Shown piece after piece: positions 7,603 through 14,834 of a stretch of DNA of 64,000 bases. This DNA comes from Firmicutes bacterium CAG:582. GTDB taxonomy: Bacteria > Bacillota_I > Bacilli_A > RF39 > UBA660. The stretch's first letter is position 1, and every line of letters starts with the position of its first letter. Below the pieces are notes generated by a model. That model ran no database searches. It saw nothing but the letters and a program-made list of their open reading frames with translations, and was not told where the DNA came from. The stretch lies in the NCBI GenBank assembly GCA_000435515.1, contig FR884179.1, forward strand, positions 27,967-91,966. The letters are read 5' to 3'. Both the position numbers and the translations under genes were made by a program.

Positions 7603-7623
7603 ATAAAATAACAAGTGATATTT
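7603..7623. repeat. Operator-like 21-bp direct repeat, copy 1 (over the start site)
   Basis: Identical to the copy at 7656-7676. Each copy contains an imperfect palindrome, AAATAACA-AG-TGATATTT. This copy begins four bases downstream of the -10 box of the minus-strand promoter and would cover the transcription start. Confidence 0.75.
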
Positions 7624-7626
7624 AAT

Positions 7627-7654
7627 ATTATATACAAAACCCGGATTTTGTCAA
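7627..7654 (-). promoter_or_regulatory. Consensus promoter of the 287-residue gene
   Basis: Minus-strand TTGACA (7649-7654), 16-base spacer, TATAAT (7627-7632). The spacer carries most of a small inverted repeat, ACAAAA-TCCGGG-TTTTGT. Confidence 0.85.
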
Positions 7655-7655
7655 C

Positions 7656-7676
7656 ATAAAATAACAAGTGATATTT
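7656..7676. repeat. Operator-like 21-bp direct repeat, copy 2 (next to the -35 box)
   Basis: Second exact copy, abutting the upstream side of the -35 box, 53 bp from the first. Confidence 0.75.
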
Positions 7677-7779
7677 TATAACAATAAAATTATATTTGAG
7701 ACTCTTTCTAATTTTAAAATATTTCTATGTATAAAATCTTAAAAGCAATACAAAATAATACTAGAAATGAGGTGAAGGT

Positions 7780-7980
7780 ATGAATACATTACAAAAAGTG
7801 TGTTTAGTAGTTACCATTATTGGTGCAATTAACTGGGGATTTATCGGTTTACTCGAAGTAAACTTGGTTGAATCATTGTTTGGAGTTGGAACTGTTGTTT
7901 CAAGAATAATCTACTCTTTAGTTGGTTTAACTGGACTAATAAATGTTGGTATTTTATTCACTCATTTGGATGAAGATTAA
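7780..7980 (+). CDS. DUF378 family small membrane protein
   Basis: 66 residues, matching the short DUF378 (YuzA-like) family: two membrane helices with the typical 'GAINWGFIGL' in the first and 'YSLVGLTGLINVGIL' in the second, and an acidic tail. Function of the family is unknown. GAGGTGAAGG precedes the ATG at normal spacing. It is a lone plus-strand gene, divergent from the 287-residue gene and convergent with rpe across a shared terminator. Confidence 0.85.
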   Translation: MNTLQKVCLVVTIIGAINWGFIGLLEVNLVESLFGVGTVVSRIIYSLVGLTGLINVGILFTHLDED

Positions 7981-7982
7981 AA

Positions 7983-8020
7983 AAATAAGTACTTAAGAAT
8001 TTAAACTTAAGTACTTATTT
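7983..8020. terminator. Bidirectional terminator between the DUF378 gene and rpe
   Basis: Perfect 13-bp stem, ATAAGTACTTAAG (7985-7997) with CTTAAGTACTTAT (8006-8018), around an eight-base loop, with A and T runs on the two sides. Confidence 0.9.
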
Positions 8021-8644
8021 TTATTTTAAAGAATCTATTTTTTCTTGAAAATTATCACTCATACAAATATAAGAACCACTTACTAAAACATCAGCTGAAT
8101 TCAAAAATACTCGACTTTCTAAATTAACTCCACCATCAATAGAAACAAGATAGTTATAGTTTTTTTCATGTTTCAATTTTTGTAAAATATCTAATTTTTC
8201 AATTGTTTCAGGAATCATCTTTTGTCCACCTAAACCAGGATTAACACTCATTACTAAAACATATTCAACATTATCAAGGCATTCAACATTCATAACTCTA
8301 GTTTTAGGATTTATTGCAATACCCGCACCAATATTATAAGAATGAATTAAATCAATATATTTTTTATAATCTGGAATTTCTGCATGAACAGAGATAAATC
8401 TAGGATTCAATTTTTTTAAAACCTCAATATAATTTGTAGGATTTTCAACCATTAAATGTATATCCAATGGTTTTTTTATACCTTTTAAACAATCTAAAAA
8501 CTCATATTCATTCATTGTTTTTTCACTTGTAAATTTTCCATCCATTATATCAACATGAATAAAATCAGCAGTAGTTTCATCAAGTTTTTCTAATGTATCT
8601 CTTACATCAGTTTTGTTTTTTAAAAAGGAAACCGATATTTTCAT
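8021..8644 (-). CDS. rpe: Ribulose-phosphate 3-epimerase
   Basis: Interconverts ribulose-5-phosphate and xylulose-5-phosphate (pentose phosphate pathway). TIM-barrel family motifs are all seen: 'FIHVDIMDGKF' (His30 and Asp32, metal site), 'DIHLMVENP' (His63), 'VLVMSVNPGLGGQ' (phosphate loop) and 'VSIDGGVN' (catalytic Asp, about 175). 207 residues, slightly short of the usual 215-225. Its ATG overlaps the rsgA stop as ATGA, so the two are translationally coupled; it is last in rlmN-prpC-prkC-rsgA-rpe. Confidence 0.95.
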   Translation of the reverse strand: MKISVSFLKNKTDVRDTLEKLDETTADFIHVDIMDGKFTSEKTMNEYEFLDCLKGIKKPLDIHLMVENPTNYIEVLKKLNPRFISVHAEIPDYKKYIDLIHSYNIGAGIAINPKTRVMNVECLDNVEYVLVMSVNPGLGGQKMIPETIEKLDILQKLKHEKNYNYLVSIDGGVNLESRVFLNSADVLVSGSYICMSDNFQEKIDSLK

Positions 8645-9474
8645 TCCATCACCATCTTTTTATAATTTTCATATCTAGATTCAAGTATTACTTTGTTTTC
8701 TACATCTTCTAAGACTTTACAACCAATTTCATTTATATGTTTACAATCTCTAAATTTACATTCATCATTTTTAAATTCTTTAAAAGCAAATTTAATATTT
8801 TCCTTTGGTACATGAATATCTAAAGCTGAAAATCCTGGAGTATCAATAAAATAGATATCATTTATTTCAAAAAGTTCAACATGTCTAGTTGTATGTTTAC
8901 CTCTACCTAAAGCTTCACTTATATCATCAGTTTTAAGATTTAAAGTTGGATCTAATTTGTTTATAAATGTTGATTTACCAGCACCAGTTTGACCAGTCAA
9001 AGTGACTGTTTTACCTTTTAAATATTCAAACAAGCATGAATATTCAGTATTTAAAATAGTTTTATAGCCAACACTTTTATAATAATTTATTATATTATCA
9101 AATTCTTTTCTTTCTTCTTCAGTTAACAAATCATATTTACTGAAAACTATAATTGGTTCAATATCTGATAAAATAATATTAGTAAGCATCTTATCCAAAA
9201 GAAGAGATGAAAAGTCGGGATGTTTTAAACTAGTAACTATTAAACAAACATCTACATTAGCAACCCTAGGTCTTAAGAGTTCATTTCTTCTACTATATAT
9301 ATCAATTATATATTTATTATCAAAATCAACTTTTACTCGATCACCAACTAAAGGAGTAAGCCCCATATTACGGAACTTACCCCTAGCTTGACAATCTACA
9401 AAAACATTATCACATTTTACAGTAAAAAGATTGCTTATAATTCTAACTATTATACCATCCATATAACTATTCAA
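8641..9474 (-). CDS. rsgA: Ribosome small subunit-dependent GTPase A
   Basis: Circularly permuted GTPase that acts in late 30S maturation. Seen: N-terminal OB-fold (GIIVRIISNLFTVKC), G4-like FSKYD, then G1 GQTGAGKST (about 160), G3 DTPGF, and the C-terminal zinc motif (C-x5-C-x-H-x5-C: CKFRDCKHINEIGC). 277 residues, normal length. The TTG at 9474 is taken as start because GGAG lies nine bases upstream; an ATG at 9462 is possible. Either start lies at or next to the prkC stop. Placement after prkC is conserved in Firmicutes. Confidence 0.95.
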   Translation of the reverse strand: MNSYMDGIIVRIISNLFTVKCDNVFVDCQARGKFRNMGLTPLVGDRVKVDFDNKYIIDIYSRRNELLRPRVANVDVCLIVTSLKHPDFSSLLLDKMLTNIILSDIEPIIVFSKYDLLTEEERKEFDNIINYYKSVGYKTILNTEYSCLFEYLKGKTVTLTGQTGAGKSTFINKLDPTLNLKTDDISEALGRGKHTTRHVELFEINDIYFIDTPGFSALDIHVPKENIKFAFKEFKNDECKFRDCKHINEIGCKVLEDVENKVILESRYENYKKMVME

Positions 9475-11236
9475 TGTCGTCTACTCCATTATCAACTACT
9501 TCTTCAGAAATTTTTATTGTTAAAGTTTGACCATTTACAACGGCATCATCAGCTTTTTGACTTTGTTCAAAAATTGTTCCAGCCGGATATTCATCAGTTT
9601 CTACATATGAAGTTGTAAGTTTAACTCCATATTTTGTACACCATTCTTCAATTTGTTTCAAAGAATATGTTCCTTTAGTAAAATCTGGATAAGTTGTTGA
9701 CATATCAGAAATATAAAGAATAATTGTATCTCCTTCAACAAGCTTAGCACCAGCAGCAGGTTCAGTTTTTAATATTTCTTCACTAGTATGATTTCCTTTA
9801 TCCTCAATTTTTTCAACTTTAACAAATAAATTATACATTTTTTCTAAGACAGCTTTTTCTTCAATATAATTTTTACCAGTTAAATCCTCCAATGTATATG
9901 CATTTTCACCACTTGAGATATAAATAGTAACTGATGCACCCTTTTTTCTAGTGCTTCCTTTTGATGGATATGTTTTAGTAACATTACCTTCTTTTATTGT
10001 AGAAGAAGATTCACTCTTTTGTTCATCCGATATCGTAAATCCGGCACTTATAAGTTTACTTTCGGCATCCTCTACACTTAAACCTGTAACATCAGGAACT
10101 TTAATATCTTTTACAGCTGTTATTCTAGGTATTAAAAATACTAAAGTAGTTACAATAAGTATTAATCCTGTAAATATAATTGCTAAGATAAGCAAAAATT
10201 TATTTTCCTTTTTTCTTAAATCTTTTTCAGTAATCTTTTTAGCTTTTATCTCGACATCTTCTTTCTTCTCTTCAATTTTTTCTTTATCTTTTTCAATTTC
10301 TTTTTTTGTTTGTTTCTTTTCTTGAGGCACTTCACTAGAAGGTACCTTCTTCTTTATTATATCCGCATCATCTTCAGGATATTCAAAAACATATTTTGGT
10401 TCATTTATTCTCGAATCATCCAAAGCCGTTTTTAAATCATCATGCATTTCTTTAGCATCTTGATAACGGTTTTTAACATTTTTAGCTGTTGCCTTCATAA
10501 TGATGTTATCTATCGATTGAGGTGTATTTGGTAAAAGTTCTCTTACCGATGGAACACTTTCTTTGATGTGTTTTAATGCTATTTCAACTGCATTATCGCC
10601 TTTAAATGGTAGAGTTCCTGTTAAAAGTTCATACATCAAAATACCCATTGAATAAACATCACTTTGAATTGTTGCTCCCTTACCACTTGCTTGTTCTGGT
10701 GGTAAATAATGAACACTTCCCATAACGGAATTAGTTTGAGTAAGTTGAGTTGAATTAAGTGCCATTGCAATACCAAAGTCCGTAATCTTAATCAAACCAT
10801 TTTCCAAAATCATAATATTTTGAGGTTTAATATCACGATGTATTATATAAGAATCGTGTGCAGCACTCATACCATCAGTAACTTGAAGCATGATATCAAC
10901 AACTTCAGTTAAAGTCAAACTTCCTCGTTTTTTTAGAAGCTGTTTCAAATGTTTTCCATCAATATATTCCATGACAATATAATATGAACCATTATCTTCA
11001 CCAACATCATAAACTTCGACAATATTTGGATGAGATAAACTGGATGCTGATAAAGCTTCTCTTTGAAATCTTCTAACAAACTTCTCATCTGTTGCTAAGT
11101 CTCCTCTTAAAACTTTAACTGCAACATTTCTATCAAGAATAGTATCATATGCAAGATAAACATTGGCCATACCACCTTCACCAATTGTTTTGATGATTTG
11201 GTATCGGTCGTTTATCTTTTGACCCTTCATTATCAT
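9467..11236 (-). CDS. prkC: Ser/Thr protein kinase with PASTA repeats
   Basis: Membrane kinase sensing muropeptides or lipid II; in spore-formers PrkC also triggers germination. Kinase domain about 1-265: glycine loop GEGGMANVY, VAVKVL lysine, catalytic IIHRDIKPQN, DFGIA, and the activation segment with MGSVHYLPPEQA. A Lys/Glu-rich juxtamembrane stretch precedes one membrane helix (about 348-370), then three PASTA domains (VPDVTGLSVEDAESKL; LEDLTGKNYIEEKAVL; YPDFTKGTYSLKQIEEW). The start is placed at ATG 11236, one base after the prpC stop; ATGs at 11245 and 11230 are alternatives. Paired with its phosphatase, prpC. Confidence 0.95.
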   Translation of the reverse strand: MIMKGQKINDRYQIIKTIGEGGMANVYLAYDTILDRNVAVKVLRGDLATDEKFVRRFQREALSASSLSHPNIVEVYDVGEDNGSYYIVMEYIDGKHLKQLLKKRGSLTLTEVVDIMLQVTDGMSAAHDSYIIHRDIKPQNIMILENGLIKITDFGIAMALNSTQLTQTNSVMGSVHYLPPEQASGKGATIQSDVYSMGILMYELLTGTLPFKGDNAVEIALKHIKESVPSVRELLPNTPQSIDNIIMKATAKNVKNRYQDAKEMHDDLKTALDDSRINEPKYVFEYPEDDADIIKKKVPSSEVPQEKKQTKKEIEKDKEKIEEKKEDVEIKAKKITEKDLRKKENKFLLILAIIFTGLILIVTTLVFLIPRITAVKDIKVPDVTGLSVEDAESKLISAGFTISDEQKSESSSTIKEGNVTKTYPSKGSTRKKGASVTIYISSGENAYTLEDLTGKNYIEEKAVLEKMYNLFVKVEKIEDKGNHTSEEILKTEPAAGAKLVEGDTIILYISDMSTTYPDFTKGTYSLKQIEEWCTKYGVKLTTSYVETDEYPAGTIFEQSQKADDAVVNGQTLTIKISEEVVDNGVDDIE

Positions 11237-11237
11237 A

Positions 11238-11987
11238 CTACACATCCCCGCTTCTATCTTCTTTTACTAAATAAGCTATTGAAATGTTATCTTGTCCACC
11301 ACGAACATTGCATTTTTTAACTAACTTAATAAGTTTATCTTCAACACTTATATCTTCTTCATTTAAAACTTTTTCAATTTGTTCTTGAGTTAACATATTT
11401 GTTAAGCCATCGCTTGAAAGCATTATAGCATCAACATCAGTTTCAACCTCAAATATATCGAACTCACATGTATCAGCAGCTCCCAAAGCACGCATTAAAA
11501 CATTTCTCTTTGGATGATTTTTAGCTTCTCTTTCAGACAAATCACCAGTTTCAACTAAAAAATTAACTAGTGTATGATCATTCGTAATCTTTTTTAATTT
11601 ACCATTTTTAAATACAAAACCACTTGAATCCCCTATATTAACAAACATCAAGAAATCCTTAGTTAAAAGAGCCATAACACATGTAGTTCCAAGTCCCATT
11701 GCTTCAGGATGTTCATCACTATATTTTAAAATACTAGCATTAACTTCATTTAAGTTTTCTCTTATCCAGTTAACAGCATCAATTTTTGTACCTATAGTTG
11801 ACAAAGATTGAAAACGAGAACCGATTTGAGTTACCACCATACTTGATGCAATTTCACCAGCTCTGTGTCCTCCCATACCATCAGCAACAATCATCAAATG
11901 TTCACTTGAAGAATTCTTAACAATGGTAACTGAGTCTTCATTATGACTTCTAACTCTTCCTGAATCAGTTATATAAAATGATTTCAT
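11238..11987 (-). CDS. prpC: PP2C-type Ser/Thr phosphatase
   Basis: Cytoplasmic metal-dependent phosphatase that reverses PrkC phosphorylation. PPM motifs are seen in order: 'RSHNEDS' (metal Asp), 'ADGMGGH' (metal Asp, about 37), 'GTTCVMALL', 'NIGDSSGFV' (instead of the usual GDSRaY), 'ALGAADTCEFD', 'LSSDGLTNML' and 'GGQDNISI' (C-terminal metal Asp). 249 residues, normal. ATG overlaps the rlmN stop (ATGA) with GAGGTGGAAAG upstream, and its own stop abuts prkC, so phosphatase and kinase are co-expressed. Confidence 0.95.
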   Translation of the reverse strand: MKSFYITDSGRVRSHNEDSVTIVKNSSSEHLMIVADGMGGHRAGEIASSMVVTQIGSRFQSLSTIGTKIDAVNWIRENLNEVNASILKYSDEHPEAMGLGTTCVMALLTKDFLMFVNIGDSSGFVFKNGKLKKITNDHTLVNFLVETGDLSEREAKNHPKRNVLMRALGAADTCEFDIFEVETDVDAIMLSSDGLTNMLTQEQIEKVLNEEDISVEDKLIKLVKKCNVRGGQDNISIAYLVKEDRSGDV

Positions 11988-13006
11988 CTTTCCACCTCAT
12001 TTGCTCTAAGTTGCCCACAGGCAGCATCTATATTTCCACCAAACTCTCGTCTAACCGTTACATTTATTCCACGACGTTTTAAAGTATCATAGAATTTCAT
12101 AACTCGATCATTTGGAGATTTTTTATACTCTATATGACTAGTTTCATTATAAGGAATTAAATTAACATAAACGTTCATTCCTCTAAGTAAATCTGCAAGT
12201 TCATTTGCATTTTCTTCACTATCATTTACCATACTAAGCATAACATATTCTATAGTAACTCGTCTATTAGTTTTTTCAATATATTCATTTATAGCAGCAA
12301 TTAATTCACTTATATTATAAGCTTTATTTACTTTCATAATTTTATTTCTAAGTTCATCATTAGGTGCATGTAAACTTATTGCTAAATTAGTTTGCAAATC
12401 TTCCTCTGCATATCTTTTTATCATTGGTACAAGTCCACTTGTTGAAACTGTAATATGTCTTGCTCCAATCGCGATTCCAAATGGTGAATTAATTATTCTT
12501 ATGAAGTCCATTATATTATCATAATTATCAAAAGGTTCGCCTATTCCCATTACCACTACACTAGAAATACGCATGCCCACATCTTCTTCAATCATAAGAA
12601 TTTGTCTTACAATTTCTCCAGGTAATAAATCTCTTACTTTTTTTAAACGTCCAGATTCACAAAAAGAACATCCCATATTGCATCCAATTTGACTTGATAC
12701 ACATACACTCAATCCATAATCATGTCTCATAAGAACACTTTCAATTAAATTACCATCATCTAATTCAAATAGATATTTATTAGTTTCTTTACTTGTTTGA
12801 CGTCTTACAAGTTTTAACATTGAAATATCAAAATCTTTTTTCAATTGTTCTCTTAATTCAAGTTTTATATTACTCATTTTATCAAAATCAAAAACACGTT
12901 TTTTATATATCCAATCATAAATTTGTTTTGAAACAAATTTAGAATATCCATTATCTTCTAAATATGATGTTAAGTCTTCTAATTTAAAATCAAAAATACT
13001 TTTCAC
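11984..13006 (-). CDS. rlmN: 23S rRNA/tRNA adenine-C2 methyltransferase, radical SAM
   Basis: Methylates C2 of A2503 in 23S rRNA and A37 of some tRNAs by radical SAM chemistry. Seen: N-terminal accessory domain (LTSYLEDNGYSKFVSKQIYDWIY), the 4Fe-4S motif C-x3-C-x2-C (CNMGCSFC, about 115-122), the SAM motif GIGEPFDNY, 'SLHAPNDELR', and the C-terminal 'RREFGGNIDAACGQL' containing the methyl-carrier Cys. 340 residues, normal. Start is GTG with GAGGTGA four bases upstream. First gene of the rlmN-prpC-prkC-rsgA-rpe operon; a TATAAT box (13031-13036, minus strand) lies just upstream, with a poor -35. Confidence 0.95.
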   Translation of the reverse strand: MKSIFDFKLEDLTSYLEDNGYSKFVSKQIYDWIYKKRVFDFDKMSNIKLELREQLKKDFDISMLKLVRRQTSKETNKYLFELDDGNLIESVLMRHDYGLSVCVSSQIGCNMGCSFCESGRLKKVRDLLPGEIVRQILMIEEDVGMRISSVVVMGIGEPFDNYDNIMDFIRIINSPFGIAIGARHITVSTSGLVPMIKRYAEEDLQTNLAISLHAPNDELRNKIMKVNKAYNISELIAAINEYIEKTNRRVTIEYVMLSMVNDSEENANELADLLRGMNVYVNLIPYNETSHIEYKKSPNDRVMKFYDTLKRRGINVTVRREFGGNIDAACGQLRANEVER

Positions 13007-13307
13007 ACATTCACCTCATATCCTATAGAAATTATATCAAAAAACAAATAAAAATAATAGAATTAACTATATCAGTTTTAAAATTTAAATATAAACGCCC
13101 TTATTTATAAAATTATAATTCTATATAAAAATAGAACTCATTTTCTATTGAGTTCTCATTTAATATTAACTTTGTAAAAAAAAGTATATATCAATAAATA
13201 AAAAAACAATTAGCTATTGCATATAAAACAAATGTTTGATATTTTATTTATAGGAACATTTAATAGTTGGGTGATTTGCCAAACTTCAAAAGAAGGGAGG
13301 CGATATT
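13007..13307. other. Intergenic stretch between rlmN and the small peptide gene
   Basis: Contains the rlmN -10 box (13031-13036, minus strand) and a perfect 8-bp hairpin AGAACTCA/TGAGTTCT (13133-13156), followed on the minus strand by a T-rich run, so possibly a minus-strand terminator. Also contains the likely peptide-gene promoter (13217-13245) and its 5' untranslated region with TTGGGTGATTT (13267-13277). The 64-codon plus-strand frame starting at 13217 is a shadow: its only start lacks a ribosome site. Confidence 0.6.
13217..13245 (+). promoter_or_regulatory. Probable promoter of the small hydrophobic peptide gene
   Basis: TTGCAT (13217-13222), 17-base spacer, TATTTT (13240-13245). A start near 13252 gives a 5' untranslated region of about 55 bases. 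Confidence 0.45.
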
Positions 13308-13391
13308 ATGAGCAAGAAAGACTTTTTAATCTTATCTTTAATCATTATTATCTTCCTATTAGTATCTTTGTTATACATAGTACTAATATAG
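13308..13391 (+). CDS. 27-residue hydrophobic peptide, candidate type I toxin
   Basis: MSKKDFLILS followed by an almost purely Ile/Leu/Val/Phe stretch ending YIVLI: one membrane helix with a short basic head. Preceded by an unusually strong ribosome site (AAGAAGGGAGGCG) at the right distance from ATG. The start region (AGCAAGAAAGACTT, 13311-13324) is the exact complement of a 14-base segment in the 3' untranslated region (13498-13511). A likely antisense RNA is transcribed across that same 3' region. Size, hydrophobicity and RNA layout match type I toxins such as BsrG/BsrE and TxpA, but I do not recognise the sequence as a known family; a non-toxic small membrane peptide is the alternative. 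Confidence 0.6.
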   Translation: MSKKDFLILSLIIIIFLLVSLLYIVLI

Positions 13392-13392
13392 A

Positions 13393-13511
13393 AATAAAAA
13401 AAATCACCTAACTCAGCAATGATTTAGGTGATTGCTAAAATATTACTAGGCAACACTCAACATGCGAATATTAAATGTTCCTCTTTTTATTGTATGCAAG
13501 TCTTTCTTGCT
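13393..13511 (-). ncRNA. Candidate antisense RNA (antitoxin) opposite the peptide gene 3' region
   Basis: Minus-strand promoter TTGTAT (13541-13546), 17-base spacer, TAAAAT (13518-13523). A start near 13511 would begin with the hairpin GCAAG-AAAGA-CTTGC, and the RNA would end at the strong terminator AATCACCTAA/TTAGGTGATT followed by eight T (13393-13433). That gives about 118 bases fully complementary to the peptide mRNA's 3' untranslated region. The RNA is inferred from promoter and terminator only. Confidence 0.5.
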
Positions 13512-13527
13512 AAATACATTTTACCAT

Positions 13528-13569
13528 AAAAAAAGTATTCATACAAGTTCAACGAATACTCTTTTTTTT
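13528..13569. terminator. Bidirectional terminator between the peptide gene and the AI-2E permease gene
   Basis: AGTATTC (13534-13540) pairs with GAATACT (13554-13560), with a run of A on the left and of T on the right. It ends the plus-strand peptide mRNA and the minus-strand permease gene. Confidence 0.8.
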
Positions 13570-13573
13570 ACTT

Positions 13574-14782
13574 TTAATCTTTTTGCTTTTTACTTGGTTT
13601 AACGATTTTATCAAGCGTATAAGCTTCTGTTTCTACTGGTAACTTTTTATTCTTAAGTCTTTGATTTACTAAATCAATTACAAGTTCATATATAATCGTA
13701 AAACATGGAACTGCGATTAATAAACCAACAAGGCCAAATAATCCTCCAAATAAAGTAATTGCAAATAATACCCAAAATGATGGAAGTCCAGTTGCTTGTC
13801 TTTGAATAGCAGGCGTTACAAAATTTCCATCAATTTGTTGCAGTACAACAATGAATAAAACAAAAGTGATTGCTTTAACTGGAGAAATCATACAAATAAG
13901 CAAAGCTGATGGTATAGTTCCAATATATGGTCCAAAATAAGGAATTAAATCAGTTAAACCCACTAAAGTAGCTATTAAAAGTGCATATGGATATTTACAA
14001 ATAAGCAAGAATAAAAGTGTACAAGTAAATACAAATCCAAATGAGTCACATATCTTACCAATCATGAATTGACAGAATACATGATTAACATGTTTTACTT
14101 CATCAATAAAGGCATCAACATGTTTTATATCAAAGAAAGAATATAAAGTTTTTCTAATTCCTGCTCCAAAGTTTTTAGTATTAGCTAAGATATAAACAGC
14201 AAATACTCCACCAATTGCAAAGTTAAATATAAATGTTAAGAAGCCAAATACCCCACTTCTAACTTTATCTAAAGCCGATTGAGTTAATGGAGATATAACT
14301 GTATTTATTGCATTCATTAAAGATTTAGAAATTTCATTATACTTTTCTAAAATATCAGCAGACAATTCTTTATTATTTGAAAGCCATCCAGTTATTGCAC
14401 TCTCTAAATCTTTTAAATAATCCGGAACATTAACTAAAAGAGATTGAATACTCGTTAATAATTGAGGAATAATGATACTTATTAAAGCAACTAATAAACC
14501 AATAATAATAACAAATGTACATAGAATACTTAAATTTCTCTTGGTCTTTTCTTTTTCAATTTTATTAAACACTTTATTTTCAAATAAATTAACTATTGGA
14601 TGCATTATATAAGCAAGCACTAAACCATATATCAAAGGCATCATTATATTTAAAATATTTTTAATAAAGTCAAATATTACTCCAATATTATAAATTATAA
14701 AAGAAAATAATATTCCCGCAGCAATTACTAAAAAAGCAGTCACGCCAATTTGTACTACTTTATTATCAAATAGTTTTTTCAC
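13574..14782 (-). CDS. AI-2E family transporter (PerM/YtvI-like)
   Basis: About 402 residues with eight or so membrane helices and a large soluble loop between the first pair and the rest (about 100-205), the layout of the AI-2E/PerM family. Family signatures near the C-terminus: 'GLTDLIPYFGPYIGTIPSALL' and 'QQIDGNFVTPAIQRQATGLPSFWV'. Members export small molecules or act as Na+/H+ antiporters; the substrate here is not predictable. Start placed at GTG 14782 with AGGTGAT just upstream; the GTG at 14791 is inside that ribosome site. Monocistronic, with the bidirectional terminator downstream. Confidence 0.9.
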   Translation of the reverse strand: MKKLFDNKVVQIGVTAFLVIAAGILFSFIIYNIGVIFDFIKNILNIMMPLIYGLVLAYIMHPIVNLFENKVFNKIEKEKTKRNLSILCTFVIIIGLLVALISIIIPQLLTSIQSLLVNVPDYLKDLESAITGWLSNNKELSADILEKYNEISKSLMNAINTVISPLTQSALDKVRSGVFGFLTFIFNFAIGGVFAVYILANTKNFGAGIRKTLYSFFDIKHVDAFIDEVKHVNHVFCQFMIGKICDSFGFVFTCTLLFLLICKYPYALLIATLVGLTDLIPYFGPYIGTIPSALLICMISPVKAITFVLFIVVLQQIDGNFVTPAIQRQATGLPSFWVLFAITLFGGLFGLVGLLIAVPCFTIIYELVIDLVNQRLKNKKLPVETEAYTLDKIVKPSKKQKD

Positions 14783-14834
14783 ATTTATCACCTATAACAA
14801 TTATAAAGAAAAATTACTTTTTTGTAAACAAAAG

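Noticed and set aside
8641..9462. ATG at 9462 as the rsgA start
   Set aside because: No Shine-Dalgarno at a fitting distance; the TTG at 9474 has GGAG nine bases upstream. Kept only as an alternative.
9388..10325. Plus-strand ORFs opposite rsgA and prkC
   Set aside because: Low-complexity shadows of well-supported minus-strand genes.
13217..13411. 64-codon plus-strand ORF overlapping the hydrophobic peptide gene
   Set aside because: Different frame, no ribosome site at its start; the GGGAGG at 13296-13301 is spaced for the ATG at 13308, not for this frame.
13311..13511. Fst/par-type direct repeats (DRa/DRb) between toxin and antisense RNA
   Set aside because: The 14-base repeat is inverted, not direct, so it supports folding within the toxin mRNA rather than trans pairing at the 5' ends as in par.
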